Positions 43,356 through 51,336 of a DNA stretch of 64,000 nucleotides are shown piece by piece; within the stretch, counting starts at the first letter, position 1; every line of letters begins with the position of its first letter. Source of the stretch: Corynebacterium curieae (GTDB taxonomy: Bacteria > Actinomycetota > Actinomycetes > Mycobacteriales > Mycobacteriaceae); NCBI RefSeq assembly GCF_027570035.1, contig NZ_JAKMUU010000001.1, forward strand, positions 1 to 64,000, given 5' to 3'. The notes under the pieces were generated by a model. It searched no databases and was not told the origin of the DNA. It worked only from the letters and a program-made list of their open reading frames with translations. The position numbers and the translations under genes are program-made.

Positions 43356-43389
43356 AGTTTCGCAAATGATTTAAGCTAGATTCGCAAAA
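43356..43389. repeat. Right terminal repeats of island
   Basis: AGTTTCGCAAA at 43356-43366 is the exact inverse of the left-end TTTGCGAAACT. A second half-site, TTCGCAAAA at 43381-43389, follows with its CGCAAA core 22 bp further on. Both share the CGCAAA arm of the internal palindromes. Confidence 0.45.
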
Positions 43390-43405
43390 CCGTCCTGGAA
43401 TTTTG

Positions 43406-43479
43406 TCGGGCTAACAGGATTTGAACCTGCGACCCCTACACCCCCAGTGTAGTGCGCTACCAAACTGCGCCATAGCCCG
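43406..43479 (-). tRNA. tRNA-Pro (anticodon GGG)
   Basis: A 74-nt cloverleaf on the minus strand. The acceptor stem is CGGGCTA/TAGCCCG with discriminator A, the anticodon stem CTACA/TGTAG holds the loop CTGGGGG (anticodon GGG), and the T arm has GGTTCAAATCC. CCA is not encoded. Its 3' end faces the island, as expected for a tRNA integration site. Confidence 0.95.
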
Positions 43480-43550
43480 CCGTCGAACTGTGCGACTTGT
43501 CTAGATTACATCAGTAGGATTCTACTGTGAAATCTGGGGTGTAACCTGCG

Positions 43551-43940
43551 TTAAAACTCGCCGGTGGAGTACACCCAAGCGCCACCTAGACGGCGGAATG
43601 AGGAACGCTCTCGCTGCGAACCGACGGCTGCTCCCTTATAAAAGGCCTCAAACTCCACCACTCCCGAATTATCCAATAGACCGCCGCCTTGCGTGCCGAG
43701 GATATCGAGTCGGTAAAACCTAATGGGAGAATCCGCTAAGTCGAGGGTCGCAGGGCGAGTATCGGGATCCCAGGTGCGCAGCAGGTAGTCCTCGTCACCA
43801 GTAACAAAGGCGCTAAACCGCGAGCGCATGAGCGATTCCGCGGTAGGTGCATTGGAACCGGAATGGTACTTGCCGCAGCACTCGCCGTAGGAAAGTCCGG
43901 TTCCGCACGGGCAGCGGCGCGATGGATCGTAGTCCGGCAT
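43551..43940 (-). CDS. YchJ-family SEC-C protein
   Basis: A 129-residue protein. The N-terminal SEC-C-like zinc motif uses C10, C12, C21 and C22/H26 (RRCPCGTGLSYGECCGKYH). The following domain has the NTF2-like fold (ESLMRSRFSAFVTGDEDYLLRTW) of the YchJ/UPF0225 family. No enzymatic role is established. ATGA overlap with the stop of the hydrolase-OsmC gene indicates co-translation. Confidence 0.88.
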   Translation of the reverse strand: MPDYDPSRRCPCGTGLSYGECCGKYHSGSNAPTAESLMRSRFSAFVTGDEDYLLRTWDPDTRPATLDLADSPIRFYRLDILGTQGGGLLDNSGVVEFEAFYKGAAVGSQRERSSFRRLGGAWVYSTGEF

Positions 43941-45091
43941 CAGGGAACATCCACAATGGTGACGTTGCCGAGCATGCGCTCGATATCGGTATCCTTCCCG
44001 GCAGAGCGCAGTGTGGATTCTTCCTTCGCGGAGAGGTTGCCGGCAAGCTCGATGCGGCGCTCAAAGGCGGTGGGGCCCGTTTGAGTGACACTTACGTGGA
44101 CGTCGTCAAGCGCAAGCTTTTTACCGGCCTCCTTGATGGCCTGGGTGGAGGCAGTGGCTAGCGCGGACATGACTAGGCCTTCCGCCGTGAAACCCTTGCC
44201 CTTGCCGCCGTTCTTCTTGGTGCGATCGGCGCTGAGGTTATGGTCGTTATGGCGCACTACCACGCCGAACTTAGTGCCAGTTGCCGGTTGCGCAACAGCG
44301 GCATCGGTACCAACTTCTGCAGGCCGATAATCTGGGACGATAAACTGCTCAGCCCAAGCGCCAATGAGATCCGCGGCCCTAGCAGCGGTACCTTGCTTCG
44401 TGAGCAGGTGATCGGCCTTGTCGAGAGATACCAAAGATTTAGGGTAACGGGTGAGCAAGAAGATATTTTGAGCATTATCAATGCCCACGGTTTGGTCAAT
44501 GGGGGAATGCAGCACCATCAATGGCTTACGTAGCTTTGGCAAGTATTCCTCGGGATTAGTATCCGCCAAGTCTTCCAAGAACTTCCTGGAAATGATGAGG
44601 CCGCGGCCGCCGAGCACGACTTCAACCTCACCATTGGCGTCGACCTCGCCAATCTTATCCGCATAATGAAGCACGGAGTGAGCTGGGTCAAAGGGCGCAC
44701 CAATGGTAGCTACCGCCTTGAGGGACTTTATAGTGGTGGCTGCTTTTAGGGCAGCGGCGCCGCCTAGGGAGTGCCCCATAAGCAATTGCGGCGCAGAATA
44801 GTTTTCCGTCAGCCACGCGGCGGCGGCGTGGATGTCGTCGACGTTTTGGCTAAAAGTGGTATCTCCAAATTCACCGGCGGACTGACCCAATCCCGGAAAA
44901 TCGAAACGCAGGGTAGCGATGCCGAACTCGGTGAGCTGCTTCGCGGTGCGGGCAGCGCCGGGAGTATGGCGGGAGCCGGCGAAGCAATGGGCAAAGATGG
45001 CATAGGCGATGGGGGGAGAATCCGGGAAGTCGATGGTTCCGGCCATCTCGGTTCCCCGGCTCGAAGGCAGCTTTACATTGACGGATTGCAT
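43940..45091 (-). CDS. Alpha/beta hydrolase fused to OsmC domain
   Basis: A 383-residue two-domain protein. The N-terminal alpha/beta hydrolase (about 1-250) has the GHSLGG nucleophile elbow (LLMGHSLGGAAAL). The C-terminal OsmC/Ohr-like part (about 265-383) may reduce organic hydroperoxides. This fusion is known in many bacteria. The start ATG 45091 (MQSVNVKLPSSRG) is preferred over an upstream extension. It diverges from secA2, with 87 bp between starts. Confidence 0.87.
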   Translation of the reverse strand: MQSVNVKLPSSRGTEMAGTIDFPDSPPIAYAIFAHCFAGSRHTPGAARTAKQLTEFGIATLRFDFPGLGQSAGEFGDTTFSQNVDDIHAAAAWLTENYSAPQLLMGHSLGGAAALKAATTIKSLKAVATIGAPFDPAHSVLHYADKIGEVDANGEVEVVLGGRGLIISRKFLEDLADTNPEEYLPKLRKPLMVLHSPIDQTVGIDNAQNIFLLTRYPKSLVSLDKADHLLTKQGTAARAADLIGAWAEQFIVPDYRPAEVGTDAAVAQPATGTKFGVVVRHNDHNLSADRTKKNGGKGKGFTAEGLVMSALATASTQAIKEAGKKLALDDVHVSVTQTGPTAFERRIELAGNLSAKEESTLRSAGKDTDIERMLGNVTIVDVP

Positions 45092-45178
45092 GAGAACTAG
45101 AATAACGGGCCTCTTACCCGCAAGCCATACAAGGTTGACTACAGTCGGAATGAGCAATCCAATTAAGGAGGATGAGGT

Positions 45179-47470
45179 ATGGGCGCGTTTGATTGGTTCT
45201 GGAAAGCGATGGGCTCACAAAGCGAGCGCAACGATAAGAAATCCAAGGCCATTGTGGGTTCGGCTGATGATGCAGCCCGCACTTTGAGCCAGAAGGATGA
45301 CGCAACTGTAGCCCAAGCCGCACGCGATGCCGTCCAAGGCGGTGAAATCGCGGATAAGGCAAAGTTCCTCGCGGCTCTAGCGGTGGCGTGCGAGCGCACC
45401 TTGGGCATGAATCCCTTTAACGTGCAGTCACAGGCGGTGTTGCGCCTTTTAACCGGCGATGTCATCCAAATGGCGACCGGCGAGGGTAAGACCCTAGTGG
45501 GTGCGATGGCCGCTACCGGCTTCGCACTTACCGGAAAGCGCGTCCATGTAGTTACCGTAAATAACTATCTTGCCGCCCGTGACGCTGAGTGGATGCGTCC
45601 CGTGGTGGAGTTCTTTGGCTTAAACGTTGCCTCGGTGACCGAGGGAATGACTCCGGAAGAGCGCCGTGTCGCCTACACCCAGAATATTGTGTATGCACCT
45701 GTTAACGAGCTCGGCTTTGACCTCTTGCGCGATAATCAGATCACCGACCGCTCCCAAACTGTGCAGGCTGCTGGCGATGTTGCCCTCGTCGATGAGGCCG
45801 ATTCCGTGCTCGTCGATGAGGCCCTAGTGCCCCTAGTCCTAGCCGGCAACCGGCCGGGTGAAGCTCCAACAGGGCACATCACCAACGTGGTCTCCCGACT
45901 GCGCGAGAAGCTAGACTACTCCATCTCGGAGGACGGCCGCACCGTCCAATTAACCGAGGCCGGTGCACGCCGTGTGGAGCAAGAATTGGGCATCGATTCG
46001 CTGTATTCCGAAGAGAATATTGGCACCATCTTGGTGAAAGTTAACCTCGCGCTACACGCAAAGGCACTCCTTATTCGAGATATTCACTACATCGTCGTCG
46101 ATGGCAAGCTGCAGCTTATCGACGCCTCCCGGGGCCGCGTAGCCGACTTGCAACGGTGGCCCGATGGCCTCCAGGCGGCAGTAGAGGCCAAGGAAGGCCT
46201 AGAGGTTTCCGAGGGCGGGCGTATCCTCGATACCATCACGCTGCAGGAATTGATGCGGCGCTATCCACTTGTGTGTGGCATGACCGGTACCGCGGTGGAG
46301 GCGACCGACCAGCTGCGGCAGTTTTACGGACTCCATGTATCCGTAATCGATCGCAATAAGCCGCTGCAGCGCTTTGATGAGCAAGACCGCATTTTTGCGA
46401 CGGTGGATGATAAGTCTGCTGCCATTGTGGAGGAAATTGCCACCATCCACTCCACGGGCCAGCCCATTCTTGTAGGTACACAGGATGTTGCCGAGTCCGA
46501 AGATCTGGCAGATGCTTTGCGGGAGCGGGGCATTGAGGTAAACGTACTCAACGCCAAAAATGATGAGCAGGAAGCGCAGATAGTCGCCGAGGCCGGAGAT
46601 ATCGACCGCGTTACGGTCTCTACTCAGATGGCCGGACGCGGCACTGATATTAAGTTGGGCGGCGCTAACGAAGCCGACCATGATGCAGTTGCGGAACTGG
46701 GCGGTTTGGCGGTGATTGGTACCTCACGGCACCGCACCGCCCGCCTGGATAACCAGTTGCGTGGCCGCGCGGGCCGCCAGGGCGACCCAGGATTGTCGCT
46801 ATTTTTTGTCTCACTCGAAGATGATGTGGTCCAACAGGGTGGCGAAGGCGAAACTGTCCGTGCCCAACCGGCAGAAGACGGGCGTATCGAATCCAAACGG
46901 ATTAGTGACTTTGTGGCACACTGCCAGCGCGTGACCGAGGGTCAGTTGCTCGAGATCCATGCGCAGACGTGGAAGTATAACCAGCTACTGGCCGATCAGC
47001 GCATCATTATTGATGAGCGACGAGCCAAGCTGTTGGACACTGATCAAGCCTGGCAGGAGCTTTCCCAACGGGCACCCGAGCGTGCAGCGGAACTCGCAGA
47101 CCTCCCAGAGGATGTGCGGATAGGGGCCGCGCGCGAAATAATGCTCTATCACTTGGACCTAGCATGGGCCGACCACCTGGAGCTTATGGATGATGTTCGT
47201 GAATCCATCCATCTCCGTGCCATTGCCCGGGAGACGCCGATTGATGAGTACCACCGCATTGCGGTGCGAGAGTTTAAGGACTTGGCTCAGCGGGCTGTCG
47301 ATAAGTCAGTGGAAACCTTCCGCACCGTGCTTATCGACGCCGCCGGTGCACACCTTGATGATGCCGGCCTAGCCCGCCCTAGTGCTACATGGACCTACAT
47401 GGTCTCCGATAACCCCCTTGCGGGAAAGGGAAACTCCGTGCTGAGCGGCATTGGAAACATTTTCCGGTGA
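45179..47470 (+). CDS. secA2: Accessory Sec translocase ATPase SecA2
   Basis: A 763-residue SecA-type motor, shorter than housekeeping SecA1 (about 840-950) and without the C-terminal zinc/SecB-binding tail. Walker A MATGEGKT is at 98-105, the DEAD-type box in ALVDEADSVLVDEA, and QMAGRGTDIKLGG is motif V. Actinobacterial SecA2 exports a subset of proteins together with SecYEG and SecA1. It lies just upstream of odhI, as secA2 is linked to garA in mycobacteria. RBS AAGGAGG. Confidence 0.93.
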   Translation: MGAFDWFWKAMGSQSERNDKKSKAIVGSADDAARTLSQKDDATVAQAARDAVQGGEIADKAKFLAALAVACERTLGMNPFNVQSQAVLRLLTGDVIQMATGEGKTLVGAMAATGFALTGKRVHVVTVNNYLAARDAEWMRPVVEFFGLNVASVTEGMTPEERRVAYTQNIVYAPVNELGFDLLRDNQITDRSQTVQAAGDVALVDEADSVLVDEALVPLVLAGNRPGEAPTGHITNVVSRLREKLDYSISEDGRTVQLTEAGARRVEQELGIDSLYSEENIGTILVKVNLALHAKALLIRDIHYIVVDGKLQLIDASRGRVADLQRWPDGLQAAVEAKEGLEVSEGGRILDTITLQELMRRYPLVCGMTGTAVEATDQLRQFYGLHVSVIDRNKPLQRFDEQDRIFATVDDKSAAIVEEIATIHSTGQPILVGTQDVAESEDLADALRERGIEVNVLNAKNDEQEAQIVAEAGDIDRVTVSTQMAGRGTDIKLGGANEADHDAVAELGGLAVIGTSRHRTARLDNQLRGRAGRQGDPGLSLFFVSLEDDVVQQGGEGETVRAQPAEDGRIESKRISDFVAHCQRVTEGQLLEIHAQTWKYNQLLADQRIIIDERRAKLLDTDQAWQELSQRAPERAAELADLPEDVRIGAAREIMLYHLDLAWADHLELMDDVRESIHLRAIARETPIDEYHRIAVREFKDLAQRAVDKSVETFRTVLIDAAGAHLDDAGLARPSATWTYMVSDNPLAGKGNSVLSGIGNIFR

Positions 47471-47495
47471 AATATTTCCCCGCGAAAAGGTCACA

Positions 47496-47526
47496 GACTC
47501 AAGTGAGTCGCTAGTATTGTTATAAG
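47496..47526 (+). promoter_or_regulatory. Promoter and palindrome upstream of odhI
   Basis: GACTCA-AG-TGAGTC is a perfect 14-bp palindrome at 47496-47509, and TATAAG at 47521-47526 is a likely -10. The palindrome overlaps the -35 position, so it is an operator candidate. Confidence 0.5.
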
Positions 47527-47555
47527 TAACTCGTAACTAATCCCCGGAGGTAACA

Positions 47556-47990
47556 ATGAGCGAGAACACCGGAACCCCGGAACCACAGGTAGAGACTACA
47601 TCTGTATTCCGCGCAGACCTGCTCAAGGAGATGGAAAACGGCGCTAACGGGGCCGATGCTGCGGCCACCGGCACCGATAACCTGGAAGAAGGCCAGGCTC
47701 TATTGGTGGTCAAGCGTGGCCCTAACGCAGGAGCCCGTTTCCTATTGGATCAGGCAACCACTACCGCCGGCCGCCACCCCGAGGCGGATATTTTCCTCGA
47801 TGACGTTACGGTATCCCGCCGCCACGCAGAGTTCCGCAAGAACGATGACGGCCAGTTTGAGGTCGTTGACGTAGGATCCCTCAACGGCACCTACGTTAAC
47901 CGAGAGCCCCGTAACTCCCAGGTCCTTGAGGTGGGAGATGAGATTCAGATTGGTAAGTTCCGTCTAGTATTCATTGCTAACCAGAACTAA
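47556..47990 (+). CDS. odhI: FHA-domain regulator OdhI (GarA)
   Basis: A 144-residue protein. The N-terminal ETTSVFRADLLKEME has T14 and T15, the sites phosphorylated by PknG/PknA-type kinases in the family. The FHA domain (about 70-130) contains GRHPEADIFL, SRRHAEF and NGTYVN. Unphosphorylated OdhI inhibits 2-oxoglutarate dehydrogenase (OdhA) and so controls glutamate and TCA flux. RBS GGAGG at 47546-47550. Confidence 0.95.
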   Translation: MSENTGTPEPQVETTSVFRADLLKEMENGANGADAAATGTDNLEEGQALLVVKRGPNAGARFLLDQATTTAGRHPEADIFLDDVTVSRRHAEFRKNDDGQFEVVDVGSLNGTYVNREPRNSQVLEVGDEIQIGKFRLVFIANQN

Positions 47991-48090
47991 CTCCAATTAG
48001 TAGACCAGCCGCGCTTCCATAGAGGGAAGGGCGGTGTAGTCTGCTTATGGCACGATAAGAACGTTTGAGTACCCCTAAGAGATAGACACA

Positions 48091-48837
48091 GTGAGCGCAG
48101 CAAATTCTTCGGCAGCAGCAGTACGCCGCACCAGCCCAAAAGCTAAGAAGTCTAAGACCATGTCCATTGGCGTGGTCTTAGAGACGCTGAATCAGCAATT
48201 CCCCGACGTCACTGTGTCAAAGATTCGGTTCCTCGAATCTGAGGGACTCATCAGCCCGCAGCGTACAGCCTCGGGCTATCGCCGCTTCACGCAAGAAGAT
48301 GTTGATCGCCTGCGCTATATCCTGACTACGCAGCGCGATAACTACACCCCGTTGAAAGTGATCCGCGAACAGCTGGAAGCAATGGATTCCGGCCAAGTCA
48401 CTGCCATCGTCTCTGCGGGAAACGCGGAAACATTGGTTTCCCCGCAGCAGTTTAAAGCCCCTGTGGTCACGCGTTTGACCGATGTAGAGGTAGCTACGCA
48501 AGCGGGTGCCAGCGAGGAAGATGTGGCTTCTTTGGTCAAATACGGCCTCATCGGGCCTGATGCCGCCGGCTTTTTCAATACCGATGACGTGGCTATTGTC
48601 TCTGCTGCTGTGGCGCTTAAGGCCTTTGGCTTCGGCGCACGTGAGTTAAAGTCGCTGCGCAATAATGCGCGCCGGCAGGCGGATCTAATTTCTCAAGTGG
48701 CCGCTCCAGTAGCTCACTCCAACTCGGATACTGCGCACCAGAAGGCCGAGGAGATTTCTCAGCAGATGACCGCCCTTGTAGTGTCTTTGCACGCTACGTT
48801 GGTGAAATCGGATCTGCGCGACGAATACCACGCCTAA
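48091..48837 (+). CDS. ftsR: MerR-family regulator FtsR
   Basis: A 248-residue MerR-type protein with a long N-terminal extension and HTH in KIRFLESEGLISPQRTASGYRRFTQEDVDRL (about 44-75), then a helical effector domain. The position right after odhI and before the DUF151 gene matches C. glutamicum FtsR (Rv1828 orthologue), an activator of ftsZ. No metal-binding cysteines are seen. GTG start. Confidence 0.88.
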   Translation: MSAANSSAAAVRRTSPKAKKSKTMSIGVVLETLNQQFPDVTVSKIRFLESEGLISPQRTASGYRRFTQEDVDRLRYILTTQRDNYTPLKVIREQLEAMDSGQVTAIVSAGNAETLVSPQQFKAPVVTRLTDVEVATQAGASEEDVASLVKYGLIGPDAAGFFNTDDVAIVSAAVALKAFGFGARELKSLRNNARRQADLISQVAAPVAHSNSDTAHQKAEEISQQMTALVVSLHATLVKSDLRDEYHA

Positions 48838-48875
48838 TACACACTGGTTACTGACTTTGTGGGAGAGTGGTAGAC

Positions 48876-49469
48876 ATGAGTGATGTAACCCTAGAGTTCC
48901 ACGGCATTCACCAAGTCGGCCCCGAAGATGATGTGTGCGCCTTGTTGCGCTGGCCGGAAGAGAATCGGTTAGTTCCCGTATGGATTTCTCCCATTGAAGG
49001 CATGCAATTGGCCGCAGTTTTGGACGGCCACCAGCCTAACCGCCCGACCTCCCACGATCTGATTTGCGAGGTCTTAGAAGGCTCCGGCGGGGTAGAGGTT
49101 ATTGAAATCGCTAACTACCACCAGGGCACGTTCATGGTGGATATTAAGGCTCCGAATGGCGAAGTTTACGATTCCCGCCTGAGTGACGCGCTTGCAGTCT
49201 CCGAATATTTCCATGTTCCCATTACTGCAGAGCCTGATCTTCTTGCGCAGGTATCCGTATACGCCAGTGACGCTGATTTGAAGGAGTACTTCGACCTAGA
49301 GATTTCTACTCCCTCTTCAAGTGATTCCGGTCCGAGCAGCGAAAACGCTCAATCTTCCACGTCGGCATCAGGAAATGCGCAGGCAGATGCGGATTTCGAA
49401 GCCATGATGAGGTCATTGGGTATGGAGGAAGAGGACTTCCTTTCGGGGGATGATGACGAAAAAAGTTAA
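48876..49469 (+). CDS. Bifunctional nuclease family (DUF151) protein
   Basis: A 197-residue protein of the Rv1829 type. The DUF151 core spans about residues 3-130 (PVWISPIEGMQLAAVLDG, RPTSHDLICEVLE, DSRLSDALAV). The C-terminal ~55 residues are Ser/Asp/Glu-rich and disordered. RNase and DNase activity is reported for plant members only; the bacterial role is not known. ATG 48876 is preferred (RBS GGGAGAG, spacing 9) over GTG 48867. Confidence 0.85.
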   Translation: MSDVTLEFHGIHQVGPEDDVCALLRWPEENRLVPVWISPIEGMQLAAVLDGHQPNRPTSHDLICEVLEGSGGVEVIEIANYHQGTFMVDIKAPNGEVYDSRLSDALAVSEYFHVPITAEPDLLAQVSVYASDADLKEYFDLEISTPSSSDSGPSSENAQSSTSASGNAQADADFEAMMRSLGMEEEDFLSGDDDEKS

Positions 49470-49615
49470 TGACACGCGTGTGACTAATGGTGACAATGTG
49501 GTTAGAGAAGTCTAAAGTTGTACTTGATGGTTAAGCAAGCAGCGCTTGACGGGCGTATGCGCTTGGCTTTTAATTGATCTTTAGAACTTCCAACAAACCC
49601 CATTGGAGTAATTAC

Positions 49616-50179
49616 GTGAGCATCAACGAGGACTCTCAGTCTGAATCCACCTATGTACAGGAATCTCTCTTTGACGTCGGACCAGACGAAGAAGTGGGCT
49701 ACCGTGTCCCCATTGCCTGCCAAGTCGCTGGCATCACTTATCGCCAGTTGGACTACTGGGCACGCACTAACTTGGTGAACCCATCCATCCGCACGGCACG
49801 CGGTTCGGGCTCCCAACGCCTGTACTCCTTCAAGGATGTCTTGGTTCTTAAGATCGTCAAGCGCCTTCTCGATACCGGAATTTCCTTGCAGAATATTCGC
49901 TTGGCAGTTGAATCCCTGCGGGATCGCGGAGTGAATGATCTGGCAGAGCTTACCCTCGTTTCGGATGGCACCACCGTCTATGAGTGCCGTTCCAACGATG
50001 AGGTGATTGACTTGCTTGCCGGGGGCCAAGGCGTCTTTGGTATCGCGGTTCCGGGCATCCTCAAGGAACTGTCCGGCACCATTTCTTCCTTCCCTTCCGA
50101 GCGCATCGAAGACTTCGCCGAGGACAACGTGGTCGGCCTCGACGAGCTGGCGGCTCGCCGCCAGCGCAAGAGTTCCTAA
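49616..50179 (+). CDS. MerR-family regulator (Rv1830-type)
   Basis: A 187-residue regulator with HTH around residues 30-65 (YRVPIACQVAGITYRQLDYWARTNLVNPSIR) and a short dimerisation/effector part. The mycobacterial orthologue lies in the same order after the DUF151 gene. The GTG at 49616 follows TTGGAGTA; an upstream in-frame ATG at 49574 lacks an RBS. The target is not known. A strong terminator follows. Confidence 0.88.
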   Translation: MSINEDSQSESTYVQESLFDVGPDEEVGYRVPIACQVAGITYRQLDYWARTNLVNPSIRTARGSGSQRLYSFKDVLVLKIVKRLLDTGISLQNIRLAVESLRDRGVNDLAELTLVSDGTTVYECRSNDEVIDLLAGGQGVFGIAVPGILKELSGTISSFPSERIEDFAEDNVVGLDELAARRQRKSS

Positions 50180-50196
50180 ACAAAGCTCGATAATAT

Positions 50197-50236
50197 ATCC
50201 ACCCGACTTCCCAGCTCACGGGGAAGTCGGGTGGAT
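50197..50236 (+). terminator. Strong terminator
   Basis: A perfect 16-bp stem, ATCCACCCGACTTCCC at 50197-50212 and its complement at 50221-50236, followed by TTTTGTCTTT. It ends the odhI-ftsR-merR cluster. Confidence 0.93.
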
Positions 50237-50404
50237 TTTGTCTTTGCCGTACCTCAGGCCGAATGGGCATAGCCCCCAAGAGTTCGTCGGGCCCTAGCTT
50301 CAAATCTCCTACGATGTGCCAGTTCCCATTCCGGACTCAGCACTGACCGAAACTCATTGACTCACTGCACCAGGGCGGCCGTGTCAAAAGTAAGGGAATA
50401 AAAA

Positions 50405-50429
50405 GGCACCGGCCACTTAAGCCGGCGCC
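50405..50429 (-). terminator. Terminator of the vWA gene
   Basis: On the minus strand GGCGCCGGC-TTAAGTG-GCCGGTGCC (one wobble) is followed by TTTTTATT. The 50240-50400 stretch beside it holds nothing I recognise. Confidence 0.88.
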
Positions 50430-50453
50430 GGTAAGAGGAGAAATTGCGGTGGA

Positions 50454-51296
50454 TTAGATGCCTACGGCCTTATTAAATGCACCCGAAAGCTTGGCTTCAT
50501 CTGCGGAATCAACAGAGGCAAAGTCATCCGCTGCAGACTTAAGAGCATCATCGATGCTGCCTTCGCCCACATGTACAACGCTTAAGGAAACGTCCTTGGA
50601 GGCGGCGTCCTTAAGCGCTGCCGTGAACTGGGTATCGTCCATATCCTGCTGCGTACCAGTAGTTACCACTAGCACGCGTGCTTTCTCGCCGCTGCCAGCG
50701 GCTTGATCAGCAGCATTGGCCACTGCGGCTACCACGGCGCTGCGAGTTTGCGGTACACCGCCAGTGCCAAAGCCACCGAGCGTGGCGGCTACAGCATTGC
50801 CATCACCAAAGCCCAAATTCTGGCGGAAGCCAACTGTTGCGGTCTCTGAAATAGGGGAGGAGTAGTTCCACAACGAGACTGTGCTTCCGTCGTTGGCCAA
50901 GTCGGACGCGGTGGTGCCCAAGGCTTGGGAGACGGGGCCAAAAATTGGGGTCATAGAGGAAGAGGTATCCAGAAGCAGTAATGTATTGGCTGCCATGGCT
51001 ACACTGGGTTTGGGCGCCGGAGCGGAACTGGACTTAGGGGAGGAACTCTTCGTCGCGGAGGCGCTCGTTGTGGTAGCAGAAGTGACGCTGGAAGCAGCCG
51101 ATTCGGTAGTATCTGGCGCTGTTTCAGAGCCGCTTTCTACTGCCGCTGGGGCAGCAGAGGAGTCGCTGCCGTCATCGCTGCCACCTCTTAGAAGGAACGC
51201 AACCAGGGCGACGATGGCCAGCAGCGCGATAATGGCCACTGCAATAACCCATCCCGCTACTGCGAAGCTATTTTTCCCGTTTGAGTGCCGTGCCAT
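50454..51296 (-). CDS. Membrane-anchored vWA-domain protein
   Basis: A 280-residue protein with an N-terminal membrane helix (about 14-36), a long Ser/Thr/Ala-rich linker (about 40-100) and an extracellular von Willebrand A domain with the MIDAS sequence LLLLDTSSSM. It is probably surface-exposed and metal-dependent in ligand binding. ATG 51296 has GGGAGGA ten bases upstream; an upstream in-frame TTG contains the RBS and is rejected. Function unknown. Confidence 0.82.
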   Translation of the reverse strand: MARHSNGKNSFAVAGWVIAVAIIALLAIVALVAFLLRGGSDDGSDSSAAPAAVESGSETAPDTTESAASSVTSATTTSASATKSSSPKSSSAPAPKPSVAMAANTLLLLDTSSSMTPIFGPVSQALGTTASDLANDGSTVSLWNYSSPISETATVGFRQNLGFGDGNAVAATLGGFGTGGVPQTRSAVVAAVANAADQAAGSGEKARVLVVTTGTQQDMDDTQFTAALKDAASKDVSLSVVHVGEGSIDDALKSAADDFASVDSADEAKLSGAFNKAVGI

Positions 51297-51336
51297 GTGG
51301 TGTAGTCCTCCCAAGCAAAATGCCGTTGTTAGTGGC

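Larger units (their letters stand above)
31369..43389. mobile_element. Putative 12-kb integrated element next to tRNA-Pro
   Basis: The proposed ends are TTTGCGAAACT at 31369-31379 and its exact reverse complement AGTTTCGCAAA at 43356-43366, with a further TTCGCAAAA at 43381-43389 matching TTTTGCGAA at 31368-31376. The interval begins at the cadD terminator and ends 17 bp from the 3' end of tRNA-Pro, a classic insertion site. It holds a type III R-M system, a DUF3800 gene, and a recombinase/transposase-like module, all absent from the conserved flanking orders. No duplicate of the tRNA 3' end was found, so the boundaries are inferred. Confidence 0.5.
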
